DNA of 64,000 nt, taken from NCBI GenBank assembly GCA_903824665.1, contig CAIJXT010000003.1, forward strand, positions 1 to 64,000, in the 5' to 3' direction. How positions within the stretch are numbered: the first letter of the stretch is position 1; the number at the start of each line of letters is the position of its first letter. The notes under the pieces were generated by a model, which did no database searches, had not been told where the DNA came from, and worked only from the letters and a program-made list of their open reading frames with translations. Made by a program: the position numbers and the translations under genes. Positions 34,579 through 43,349 of this stretch are shown piece after piece. This stretch comes from an uncultured Bacteroidota bacterium (GTDB lineage Bacteria; Bacteroidota; Bacteroidia; Chitinophagales; Chitinophagaceae).

Positions 34579-37500
34579 TCAGCGGAGCAGCGTCAGATTA
34601 CCGGTTTTGCTGAAAGCGTTTCCGGTAGAAGAAATGGCGCTTATGTCGTAGACATAAACACCCAATGGTTGTGGCACACCTTTGTATGTACCATCCCATC
34701 CTTCTTCAATATTGCTGGTTTCGAATACGACAACGCCCCAACGATCATAAATACGGAAATGGCGAAGTGTTGCGAATCCTCTTTTTATCAGGCGGAATTT
34801 TCCGTTGACTCCACCCGGTGCGAAAGCGTTGGGTACTGATAAAACAGGTTCTGTATTGATGTATACGTTGATTGAATCTTTGGTTTTGCAACCCCACTCT
34901 GTGACACCGGTAACGACATACTTAGTGCTGACCTGCGGTGCTGCAACGGGATTGGAAACGTACTTACTATTGAGACCACCAGATGGCGTCCAACTGAATA
35001 TGCTGCAATTGGTCATTGGATTGATCTGATAGTTTTCGCCGGGGTAAAGTGTTACAGAATCTTCGAGGTGAATTACTGCATTTGCTTTGACCCTAACGGA
35101 TACGGTTGCTGTGTCGGTACAACCGTACATGTTAGACGAAACAACATAGTACTCCATGTCTGTTTCAGGTCTTGCGGTTACTTTGTCGCCGGCAGTATCG
35201 CTGAGGTACATAGGTGGATACCAGTGGTAGTAAGCAATCGCATCTGTGTTTACCGCAACGAGCTGAACTGAATCGAGTGGGCAAACAACGGCATCGGGGC
35301 TTACAGTAACAGTAGGTGATGGATTAATGGTCACCCTAATAGAGTCGATGGCACTGGGGCAATTGAGTACAGTCTGATTGGCGTAATAGAAGGTGATGCC
35401 GAGCGTATTTGTCTGCGGTTTTGGCGGCACCGGGCTACCCACAGCACCGGGAGCGGCCGATGAGTACCAGAGTATGTTGCTACCGAAGGCCTGCAGGTAT
35501 GGGGCATCGTAATACTGGCAATAAGTGAGCCACTTGACCCAGGGTGCTGGTGGTGTGGGGTTCACGACTACTGTGTGGCTGGTAGTGGCAGTACAACCGT
35601 CGAGCACGGCTGTAACATGGTATACTCCGGCATGTTCTGTGCTCACCGGATTGCGCACAGGGTCCTGCGCATTGGAAGTAAAGACATATGGACCAGTCCA
35701 GGTGAATGTAGCTCCGGGATTGCTGACTGCATGCAGCTTGATGGTGTCGTTGACACCGGAACATACAGGCGAGTTGCTGGTGATCAGTACCGGCGGCAAT
35801 GGCGTTACCACAACACTAACCAATGATGATGAAGAACATGCACCGAGCGTAACGGTAACTGTGTAAAAGCCAGCAGCCGCGAGTGTGACGTTAGGAATAT
35901 GGGCTACTGAATCGGAAGCAACAAAGAAATTGGGGCCGCCCCAGCCAAAGAAGACGCCTGCTGTGAGGGATGAAGACCTCAGATGCAGGGTGTCGCCTTC
36001 ACATACCGGACTATTGCTGGTAGCGTAAGAAGTGACGGGTGTGCTGTCTATGGTAACAGGTAACATAGCACTGTCGCTGACACAACCATCGATCGTCTGG
36101 GTGACGTAGTAATTGTAAGTTCCGGTCAGGGCTGTGGATGGAACAGGTGCTATGGGTGTGCCCGGTGTAGGGCCGGGGCCGTACCAGGTGAGCCCTGTAC
36201 CACCTGCTATTACCGGTGGCGCTAAAGAATACTGACAATGTGTAATAGGCGCAACGGTAGGTACCGGTGGCTTGGCATACACAGTAATGTGCAAATGCAG
36301 GCGGGCACTTTCGCAACCCTCTGCAGAAGTCTGTGTTACATAGTAGTCGTATACACCCGCAGTGCTGGTATTGATGACTGGAGCTGTGGGCGTGCCTGTG
36401 CCACCAGTGGCCGATGTGTACCACAACGTATTGATACCGGAAACGACATAGGGTATGAAGGTCTCGAATTGGCAGTATGTGAGGCTACCTGCCAACAAAA
36501 CCGGAGTGGCAGGAGTAGGATTGACCACTACCTCAATAGAGTCGCGGTAGCTTTCGCAGCCCAGTAATGTCTGGGAAGCATAGTACTTGTATGTGCCCGG
36601 AACAGCAGTAGGTACTACCGGAGCGGTGGCACTACCTGTGCCACCAGTGGCTGCAGTGTACCAAAGGATACCAGCACCAGTGACGGTGAAGGGTATAAAA
36701 GTCTGGTTCTGGCAGTAGATGGTAGCACCTGTAATGGTTGGCGGATCGGGGCGGGGATTAACGATAACGGTAACCGAGTCGGCAGGGCTGATGCAGGTAC
36801 CGGCTGTCTGCCGAACATAGTATTTGTAGGTACCCGGAACAGCAGTGCTGGGTGTAGGGGCGCCGGGTAGTGAAACTACTAACGCAGTGTCTGTAGAAAA
36901 CCACCTGATGGTGGCACCAGTAACCGGTGTGGCTGTAACTGGCACAGCGACATCGTCCTGACAATAAGTAACCGGTGTAGTGACTGTAGGAACAGGTAAA
37001 GAAATGAGTGCTGTAATGTGTATGCTTTTTACGCTCTGTGTGCTGTAAGCCGCACCAGTGCTGGAACTAAACCCAAAGTAGCCGCTGATGGTAAGGGGAT
37101 AGAAACCAGTGAGTGTAGGTGTGGCACTGTAATTGAAATAGACATTTACTGTACCAACATTGTAGGTGATCTTGCAATGGCGCCATGTGCCATCTGTGAT
37201 GTATGGCAAAGTACCAACGACAGGGGCAAGCAAGCCTGCTGTGGACCCTTCAGTATAACCAGCAATAGAGCCATCGTACCCCAGCAAGGTAGCGAGTGGG
37301 ACGTTGACCGGAGCTGTGTTATCGTAGGTGTCCATGATCATAATTAGCCCGTTGGCGAAACTGGGAAGACCAATACCTCCACCTGTAGAGAAGCCACTGG
37401 GTGGATTGCTGATGTACCAGAAAGCAATACCATCGGCAACTGTAGAGGTTGGAGACACCTGTATGCGGTAATCGAAATCGACGGTAAACTGCCCACAACC

Positions 37501-37713
37501 GGTAAGATTGACGGGCGTATTGTAGTAAACATACCCGTTTTGGGTAGTAGAGGGAGATGTGAGGCGAACAGTACTATCGACCACTGTACCAAATCCACCG
37601 ATGTTCCAACCGGTAGTTACCAACGGGAAACCATCGAGATCAGCGGTGAATTGCGCGAACGACTTTGTGAAGGCCACAACGCAAATAAATAGGAATAGTA
37701 ATATCTTTTTCAT
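34579..37713 (-). CDS. L-type-lectin/Ig-repeat adhesin with T9SS type B C-terminus (mosaic protein 2)
   Basis: A 1044-aa secreted protein with signal peptide ending KSFAQ. Residues ~22-245 read as an L-type (legume-like) lectin domain: FTVDFDYRIQ...DGIAFWYI...GGGIGLP...NGLIMIMDTYDN, where the Asp/Asn residues would bind calcium and sugar. Next come about five CHU-type Ig modules, each with xYCQxx...LWYTSATGGTGTPTAP...GVYDYYVTQT, then PVCEG/PVCSG modules. The C-terminal ~390 residues match those of the protein at 30502-34308, including the type B sorting domain. A surface lectin or adhesin is likely. Sugar specificity cannot be read from sequence. Confidence 0.87.
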   Translation of the reverse strand: MKKILLFLFICVVAFTKSFAQFTADLDGFPLVTTGWNIGGFGTVVDSTVRLTSPSTTQNGYVYYNTPVNLTGCGQFTVDFDYRIQVSPTSTVADGIAFWYISNPPSGFSTGGGIGLPSFANGLIMIMDTYDNTAPVNVPLATLLGYDGSIAGYTEGSTAGLLAPVVGTLPYITDGTWRHCKITYNVGTVNVYFNYSATPTLTGFYPLTISGYFGFSSSTGAAYSTQSVKSIHITALISLPVPTVTTPVTYCQDDVAVPVTATPVTGATIRWFSTDTALVVSLPGAPTPSTAVPGTYKYYVRQTAGTCISPADSVTVIVNPRPDPPTITGATIYCQNQTFIPFTVTGAGILWYTAATGGTGSATAPVVPTAVPGTYKYYASQTLLGCESYRDSIEVVVNPTPATPVLLAGSLTYCQFETFIPYVVSGINTLWYTSATGGTGTPTAPVINTSTAGVYDYYVTQTSAEGCESARLHLHITVYAKPPVPTVAPITHCQYSLAPPVIAGGTGLTWYGPGPTPGTPIAPVPSTALTGTYNYYVTQTIDGCVSDSAMLPVTIDSTPVTSYATSNSPVCEGDTLHLRSSSLTAGVFFGWGGPNFFVASDSVAHIPNVTLAAAGFYTVTVTLGACSSSSLVSVVVTPLPPVLITSNSPVCSGVNDTIKLHAVSNPGATFTWTGPYVFTSNAQDPVRNPVSTEHAGVYHVTAVLDGCTATTSHTVVVNPTPPAPWVKWLTYCQYYDAPYLQAFGSNILWYSSAAPGAVGSPVPPKPQTNTLGITFYYANQTVLNCPSAIDSIRVTINPSPTVTVSPDAVVCPLDSVQLVAVNTDAIAYYHWYPPMYLSDTAGDKVTARPETDMEYYVVSSNMYGCTDTATVSVRVKANAVIHLEDSVTLYPGENYQINPMTNCSIFSWTPSGGLNSKYVSNPVAAPQVSTKYVVTGVTEWGCKTKDSINVYINTEPVLSVPNAFAPGGVNGKFRLIKRGFATLRHFRIYDRWGVVVFETSNIEEGWDGTYKGVPQPLGVYVYDISAISSTGNAFSKTGNLTLLR

Positions 37714-37910
37714 CGGACTCCGGCACTTATATTGTGAAATATCAGGATAAATATAGGTGAATTTTATTTATCCACCTACACCCTATAGTTTGTATACTAT
37801 AAGACATGCAAAACCAGCACACTGGATGGGTAAGGCTAAATATTAATAAAATGCACCTGAGTAAGTAGTCATTTTAATTTTCAGTTAATGAATATGACAG
37901 TTACGCCATC

Positions 37911-37940
37911 AAAAATGCCCCTTAAAAAAGGGGCATTTTT
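37911..37940. terminator. Terminator downstream of typA
   Basis: AAAAATGCCCCTT (37911-37923) pairs perfectly over 13 bp with AAGGGGCATTTTT (37928-37940), loop AAAA. It lies 38 bp past the typA stop and could also shield the adhesin gene starting at 37713. Confidence 0.88.
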
Positions 37941-37978
37941 GACAAATAAATTTATTTATAACGTTTCTAAAATCATGA

Positions 37979-39787
37979 TCAGGCATCAGCCTTCATCATT
38001 TTCTGGAATTTTTTACGATCTTCTTCGTTCAACTGTATTTTACGCAGACGGATGTTGAGCGGAGTAACTTCGATACATTCGTCCTGCTGAATGTATTCCA
38101 TACACTCTTCGAGAGTCATCAGGATTTTTGGTGTGATCCTCACCGAATCATCTGTACCGCTTGAGCGCATGTTGGTGAGTTTTTTGGTTTCCGCAACATT
38201 GACTACCAGATCGCCCGGCTTGATGTGCTCTCCGATCACCTGACCTTCGTACAGTTCCTGACCCGGATCGATAAAGAATGCGCCACGATCCTGCAATTTG
38301 TCGATAGAATAGCCTGTTGCCTTACCAGCAGTTTTTGCAAGCAACACACCATTGCTACGGCCGGGGATAAACCCTTTCCATGGCTTGTATTCTGCAAAAC
38401 GATGTGCCATAACGGCTTCGCCGGCAGTGTTGGTGAGCATCTGTGAGCGCAAACCAATAAGACCACGTGAAGGAATATCGAACTCCAGGTGTTGCATTTC
38501 ACCTTTTGTTTCCATGATGAGCATTTCGCCCTTGCGCTGCGTAACGAGGTCAATAACCTTGCCGCTGAACTCAGCAGGCACATCTACCACCAGTACTTCG
38601 TAAGGCTCACACTTGCGGTTGTTGATTTCTTTAGTAATAACCTGTGGCTGCCCTACTGTCAACTCATACCCCTCGCGGCGCATGGTCTCGATAAGTACGC
38701 TCAGGTGGAGGATACCACGACCGTATACGAGGAATTTATCCGCATCGTCGGTTTCTTCAACACGCAATGCCAGATTTTTTTCGAGCTCCTTCATAAGGCG
38801 ATCACGAATGTGACGGCTGGTAACAAACTTACCTTCTTTACCAAAGAAAGGAGAGTTGTTGATGCTGAACTGCATGTTCATAGTAGGCTCATCGATAGGG
38901 ATGATCTCTACTGCTTCGGGGTTTTCGGCATCGGCAATTGTCTCACCAATCTGGAAACCCTCTATGCCTACAACGGCACAGATATCGCCACACTGCACCT
39001 CTGAAACGCGCTTCTTGCCCATGTCGACAAACACGTACAATTCCTTGATTCTGCTGCGCTGCATCGTACCATCGACCTTGCAGAGCATAACCGGCTGACC
39101 CTCTTTGAGGACGCCGCGAATGATCTTACCGATAGCGATACGACCGAGGAAGGAAGAATAATCGAGTGAAGTGATCTGCAACTGAACGGGACCTTCCACC
39201 ACCTTTGGTGCAGGTACTTTTTCGAGAATGGTATCAAGCAATACAGTGATATCGGCAGTTGGTGTCAAAGAAGTATTGAACCAGCCCTGCTTTGAAGAAC
39301 CATAAATAGTAGGGAAGTTAAGCTGCTCTTCGGTAGCGTCGAGCTGGAAGAACAATTCGAAAACCGCGTCATGCACTTCGTCGGGGCGGCAATTAGGCTT
39401 ATCTACCTTATTGATCACGACGATGGGGTGCAGATTGAGGTTGAGTGCTTTCTGCAACACGAAACGAGTCTGTGGCATTGGCCCCTCGAACGCATCGACA
39501 AGCAACAATACACCATCAGCCATTTTGAGTACACGTTCTACCTCTCCACCGAAGTCGGCGTGACCTGGTGTATCGATAACGTTGATCTTTACACCCTTGT
39601 AGGTAACGGAAACGTTCTTAGCGAGAATGGTGATACCACGCTCTCTTTCGAGGTCGTTGCTGTCCATTATAAGGTCGCCTGTTTCCTGATTTTCGCGGAA
39701 AACGTTTGTGGTGTGTAAGATCTTATCGACCAAAGTAGTTTTTCCGTGGTCAACGTGGGCAATGATGGCAATGTTACGAATATCCAT
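37979..39787 (-). CDS. typA: Ribosome-associated GTPase TypA/BipA
   Basis: A 602-aa translational GTPase of the EF-G group that acts in ribosome assembly and stress adaptation. G motifs are present in order: AHVDHGKTTLVDKIL (G1), RERGITI (G2 region), DTPGHADFGGEVERVL (G3) and NKVDKP (G4). Domain II and the EF-G-like domain follow, then the BipA C-terminal domain (RGLIGLRSQMLTNTAGEAVMAHRF...GRSNGVLLAKTAGKATGYSIDKLQDRG). Length is normal. It has its own promoter at 39909-39916, followed by a terminator-like leader hairpin, and a strong terminator downstream, so it is monocistronic. Confidence 0.96.
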   Translation of the reverse strand: MDIRNIAIIAHVDHGKTTLVDKILHTTNVFRENQETGDLIMDSNDLERERGITILAKNVSVTYKGVKINVIDTPGHADFGGEVERVLKMADGVLLLVDAFEGPMPQTRFVLQKALNLNLHPIVVINKVDKPNCRPDEVHDAVFELFFQLDATEEQLNFPTIYGSSKQGWFNTSLTPTADITVLLDTILEKVPAPKVVEGPVQLQITSLDYSSFLGRIAIGKIIRGVLKEGQPVMLCKVDGTMQRSRIKELYVFVDMGKKRVSEVQCGDICAVVGIEGFQIGETIADAENPEAVEIIPIDEPTMNMQFSINNSPFFGKEGKFVTSRHIRDRLMKELEKNLALRVEETDDADKFLVYGRGILHLSVLIETMRREGYELTVGQPQVITKEINNRKCEPYEVLVVDVPAEFSGKVIDLVTQRKGEMLIMETKGEMQHLEFDIPSRGLIGLRSQMLTNTAGEAVMAHRFAEYKPWKGFIPGRSNGVLLAKTAGKATGYSIDKLQDRGAFFIDPGQELYEGQVIGEHIKPGDLVVNVAETKKLTNMRSSGTDDSVRITPKILMTLEECMEYIQQDECIEVTPLNIRLRKIQLNEEDRKKFQKMMKADA

Positions 39788-39854
39788 TTTTTTGTGTTTC
39801 TATTATATTGTTTCGATTTATAGTATCAGGCATCACCTGAACTTGTCTTCACCT

Positions 39855-39916
39855 AAAAAAATACCCTTCCCAGTGATAAAAACAGGAAGGGGGTGTTTTT
39901 TCAGGGTGCAAAGGTA
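39855..39916 (-). promoter_or_regulatory. typA promoter with terminator-like leader hairpin
   Basis: On the minus strand TACCTTTG (39916-39909) matches the -7 box. Transcription from it would begin near 39902. The leader then immediately forms CCCTTCC (39891... read downward) pairing with GGAAGGG over 7 bp with a 14-nt loop, followed by TA and seven U residues. This is the shape of an intrinsic terminator inside a 5' leader ~115 nt before the start codon, so attenuation is possible. Alternatively the true start site is downstream of the hairpin. Confidence 0.45.
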
Positions 39917-40069
39917 CGAAATATACCTATCCGAAAATCATTTATAGGTTAAGTATAGATAAAGTATTGTTAACGCAACAGTTCTGACCGGAGTAATGAT
40001 GAACGGCGGCGCTGGTATTAATTGTGACATTTGTGAGACCAATGGGAATGAATCTCTACTTTTACAGCG

Positions 40070-41080
40070 GTGGATTCTGTTACTCATATTGTTGTAGGTG
40101 CTTGTGTAGGTGAGTTGGTTGGCGGTAAGCAGCTGGGCAAAAAAGCGCTGCTGATAGGTGCTGTGGCCAACAGCCTGCCTGACATTGACATAGTTGCTTC
40201 ATTCTTCCTGCCACTTACTGCCGACCTGCTGGCCCACCGCGGGTTTACCCACTCTTTGCTGTTTCTGGCGCTGGTGACGCCGCTGCTTTCGTATCTGTCT
40301 GCGAGGTTGTTCCCGACGGCTGCAATGAGCAGGTGGCGATGGATGTACCTATGGGGACTGCAGATCTTCCTGCACATATTCATTGATGGTTTTAATGCTT
40401 ATGGCACGGGATGGTTTGAGCCCTTCAGCCATTACCGTGTTTCGTTCAATACGATGTTTGTTGCGGATCCGCTGTTTACGTTATGGCCGCTTGTCGCGGC
40501 TATTGCGCTGTTGGTTCTAAAAACCAAAAGCAGAGGAAGAACAAAATGGGCGGGTATAGCGCTTGTACTGAGTGCTGCCTATCTGATAACCGGTATCGTG
40601 AACAAGAACACGGTAGACCGGCAAATAAAGCAAGAACTTGCTTCGCGCAACATATCGCATCAGGACTACTTCAGCACCCCTACCCCACTGAACAGCATAC
40701 TGTGGTATGTGGTAGCCAAGAGTGATTCGGGATTTTATATTGGCTACCGATCTTTGTTCGACAAACATCCGACCACGCGCCTGCGGTATGCATGCCAGAA
40801 CAACTACCTGCTGGAACAGGCTAAAAACAAAGAGGACATAGCGCGCCTGGTACGTTTTTCGCAGGGATTTTATACAGCTACTACGGCGCATGACACACTG
40901 CTGTTCAATGATCTGCGGTTTGGAGAGATCGCAGGATGGGCCGACAGCACGCCACATTGTGTTTTCTATTATTATCCGGAACTGACGGGAGCTAATGACC
41001 TGGTGGTACAGAGAGGTCGCTTTGCCAACTGGGACGCACAGGCCGTCATTACCTTCATCAACCGGATAAGAGGAAAGTAA
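40070..41080 (+). CDS. Membrane-bound YdjM-like metal-dependent hydrolase family protein
   Basis: A 336-aa inner-membrane protein, GTG start chosen because the family begins MDSVTHIVVGACVGE. The N-terminal half has about five transmembrane helices. It carries the family motifs THxxxG (VTHIVVG), PDIDIV and HRGFTHSLLF, whose His and Asp residues are thought to bind metal. The C-terminal ~140 residues are soluble. The family is named after the LexA-regulated E. coli YdjM and predicted to be a hydrolase, but its reaction is not established. It is divergent from typA and ends at a convergent terminator. Confidence 0.82.
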   Translation: MDSVTHIVVGACVGELVGGKQLGKKALLIGAVANSLPDIDIVASFFLPLTADLLAHRGFTHSLLFLALVTPLLSYLSARLFPTAAMSRWRWMYLWGLQIFLHIFIDGFNAYGTGWFEPFSHYRVSFNTMFVADPLFTLWPLVAAIALLVLKTKSRGRTKWAGIALVLSAAYLITGIVNKNTVDRQIKQELASRNISHQDYFSTPTPLNSILWYVVAKSDSGFYIGYRSLFDKHPTTRLRYACQNNYLLEQAKNKEDIARLVRFSQGFYTATTAHDTLLFNDLRFGEIAGWADSTPHCVFYYYPELTGANDLVVQRGRFANWDAQAVITFINRIRGK

Positions 41081-41130
41081 TGGCTGCAGATTTTGCAGGG
41101 TAGCGGAGCGGGACCAATTGGTATAAAAAA

Positions 41131-41158
41131 TACGGGCCACCTCAAGAGGCAGCCCGTA
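41131..41158. terminator. Terminator between convergent genes
   Basis: TACGGGC (41131-41137) pairs with GCCCGTA (41152-41158), with an inner CCTC/GAGG stem. A-rich on the left and T-rich on the right, so it serves both the YdjM-like gene and the beta-propeller gene. Confidence 0.8.
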
Positions 41159-41187
41159 CGTTTTGTATCAATTATTGTTTCCAATCA

Positions 41188-42381
41188 TCAGTTCGTCATC
41201 CCGCTCACCTGGCTGTTGTAGCCGGTAATTTTGCTCAGATCATCTACAACAGGTGAACATTCTATCTGCCCGTTGATATTGGCTTTCCATTTAAGTGTAC
41301 CCCTGGCTGTATCGAGGCCATAAAGGTATTTGTCGTAGCTGCCGATGTACACCATGCCGTTGTAAGCTACAGGGCTGGAAGTGATGACACCATTTGAAGA
41401 GAAAGACCACTTGACACCACCGTTGATGATGCGCAATGCGTAAACGCGGTAGTCTTTGCAGCCAACATATACCACCTGATTGTAGGCAAAAGGAGAGGAA
41501 ACCACCTCGCTATGCATGCTATCTACCCAGCGCAACTCGGGGGTTGTGATACCCATAGGTATGTCGATAGCAGTATCGAGACAGTATACGCGGAAGTCGT
41601 TGCAACCAAAAATGCAGGTACCTGCGTAGGCTGCAGGGGAGCTGCGGATGGCACCCTTGGTTTTGTAAGACCAGCGCATGATACCTGTAGTGGTGGTATT
41701 AGGCACCTCCAGGTAAATACAATACATATTGCTATCTGTGATACTGCCAATGTAGAGGTAAGGCTCTGCTACAGCAGGTGAAGAAACGAAGGAAGCACCC
41801 GGTATGCTGAGCGACCATATGGCAGGTGGTGTAGCAACACCGCTGGTTTTGTCGAGGCAATAAACGGTACCGGCTGTGCTGGCAAAATAAAGTTTGCCGT
41901 TATGAATTGTAGGTGATGACTCGAGCGGACCGCTGGCGCTGAATGTCCATTTTGTATTGTAGGTACCAGTATCGATCACATAAAGTGTACCATTCATTGC
42001 GGCAACATAAAGGAGGTTGCCATCAGTGATGGGGGTAGCTTTGACACCGGCACCACCACCACTATAGGTTATTTTCTTGGTGATCTGTCCTGTTCTGGAA
42101 TTGATCTTATAAATAGTATCGGCATTGGAAGAGGCAACATAGACACTACCATTGTACACAACAGGCGATGCAACGATGGGGCATGGCAAACCGATCTCCC
42201 AGTTTTTTTCGCCGGAAGTAGGCTTTACGGCATAGAGCACCTGATTGTTGCTGCCCACGATCACAGAAGGGGAATAGGAAATCGGTAGTGTTTCATCGGG
42301 GCTGTACTCCTTTTTACAGGAAACGAACAGCATTGATGAAGCCACTAAAGACATTAAAAGAAAACTCCAACGTTGTTGCAT
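41188..42381 (-). CDS. PQQ-type beta-propeller lipoprotein
   Basis: A 397-aa lipoprotein. The start MQQRWSFLLMSLVASSMLFVSCKKE gives a proper lipobox (FVSC); an upstream in-frame Met adds ten residues. The mature protein is eight blade-like repeats of the type SSPxxxNGxVYVGSxDxxLYALD..TGxxKWxF (for example ASPVVYNGSVYVASSNADTIYKI and SSPVAYNGMVYIGSYDKYLYGLD), as in PQQ-dependent dehydrogenases and BamB. No dehydrogenase catalytic residues are visible, so it is probably a scaffold or binding propeller. BamB is an alternative family name, but the Bam neighbourhood is absent. Confidence 0.85.
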   Translation of the reverse strand: MQQRWSFLLMSLVASSMLFVSCKKEYSPDETLPISYSPSVIVGSNNQVLYAVKPTSGEKNWEIGLPCPIVASPVVYNGSVYVASSNADTIYKINSRTGQITKKITYSGGGAGVKATPITDGNLLYVAAMNGTLYVIDTGTYNTKWTFSASGPLESSPTIHNGKLYFASTAGTVYCLDKTSGVATPPAIWSLSIPGASFVSSPAVAEPYLYIGSITDSNMYCIYLEVPNTTTTGIMRWSYKTKGAIRSSPAAYAGTCIFGCNDFRVYCLDTAIDIPMGITTPELRWVDSMHSEVVSSPFAYNQVVYVGCKDYRVYALRIINGGVKWSFSSNGVITSSPVAYNGMVYIGSYDKYLYGLDTARGTLKWKANINGQIECSPVVDDLSKITGYNSQVSGMTN

Positions 42382-42558
42382 AGATTGAATTTTATTTTTC
42401 AGAAGTTGCAAGATAAAGATTTTTAAAAAACTTTTCAGAAGTTATTGACACCCACAGGGCGGCATAAAGTGGCAGTTTACCGATACAGACAGGCTTAAAT
42501 GGCGATAAGTTGGTTTGAGGGCAAATTCAACGATGTTATATGCGACCCAAATTGCATG

Positions 42559-43284
42559 CTACCCGTCTACATAATCTGCTACGAGGTCTATACCGGAGGT
42601 GCCTTTAAGCCTCAGGTAAACCTTGGCCGTTGTATAGACATCCTGAATGCAGTAGGTAGAAATGCGTTGGAGGTCGTGATCGTTCCAGTATACGCCGGCC
42701 ACCTGACTACCATCTATATCATTCTTGGGAGAGGGAATACCCAATACTTGTGCCAGCAAGGAAAGTGACGTAAAATTCTTGTTGTCGCCGAACTTCCATA
42801 GCTCCATAGTATCTATGTGGGTGATTTCCCAGGGCTTTTTGCCTGACAACTGGAGGCAAGGCGGTAGTGGAATATTGTTGATCACGAACCGGCGGCAAAT
42901 GAAGGGGATGTCAAACTCCTTTATGTTATGACCACAAAAACGGATGTCTTTGTATGTCGCAATCATACGGTCGACAACCCGTGCGAAATTAGTGAGCAAT
43001 CTGGCTTCGTCGTCATCAGCGATTGATTTCAGCCGGATTTTCCAGATACCGGCATCATTGTGGATATTACCAAAGCTGATACATACGATTTTTGCGAATT
43101 CGGAATATATACCGGCGCGCTCTTCGAAAACGGTGGAAGGGTCGGGGGCGGGGTCTGTTAAATTTTTAATAAGCCGCGCTTTCTTCACCCACTCGGCCTG
43201 CATACCTGGTTGTAAATGAGCGAGTTGCTGCTGAACAGGCACTGTTTCGATATCAATAAACAAAATGCCGCCGAACTGTTCCAT
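42559..43284 (-). CDS. DEDDy-type 3'-5' exonuclease (PolB-exonuclease-like)
   Basis: A 241-aa stand-alone nuclease. The four acidic residues can be placed: FIDIETVP (Asp and Glu of motif I), GHNIKEFDIPFICRRF (motif II Asp), and YCIQDVYTTAKVYLRL, whose YxxxD is the DEDDy motif III. The pattern matches the exonuclease domain of family-B DNA polymerases, found as a separate protein in many bacteria. It should remove 3' nucleotides from DNA or RNA; a repair or editing role is inferred. Divergent from the coiled-coil gene at 43350, separated by 65 bp. Confidence 0.85.
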   Translation of the reverse strand: MEQFGGILFIDIETVPVQQQLAHLQPGMQAEWVKKARLIKNLTDPAPDPSTVFEERAGIYSEFAKIVCISFGNIHNDAGIWKIRLKSIADDDEARLLTNFARVVDRMIATYKDIRFCGHNIKEFDIPFICRRFVINNIPLPPCLQLSGKKPWEITHIDTMELWKFGDNKNFTSLSLLAQVLGIPSPKNDIDGSQVAGVYWNDHDLQRISTYCIQDVYTTAKVYLRLKGTSGIDLVADYVDG

Positions 43285-43301
43285 TATATAAATTTGTGCA
43301 C

Positions 43302-43309
43302 TATATTTG
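43302..43309 (+). promoter_or_regulatory. Predicted -7 box of the coiled-coil membrane protein gene
   Basis: TATATTTG matches TAnnTTTG, 40 bp before the ATG at 43350. No convincing -33 element. Confidence 0.4.
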
Positions 43310-43349
43310 CAAAATATTTGCTACTTGCTAACCAAAACAACATAAAATC

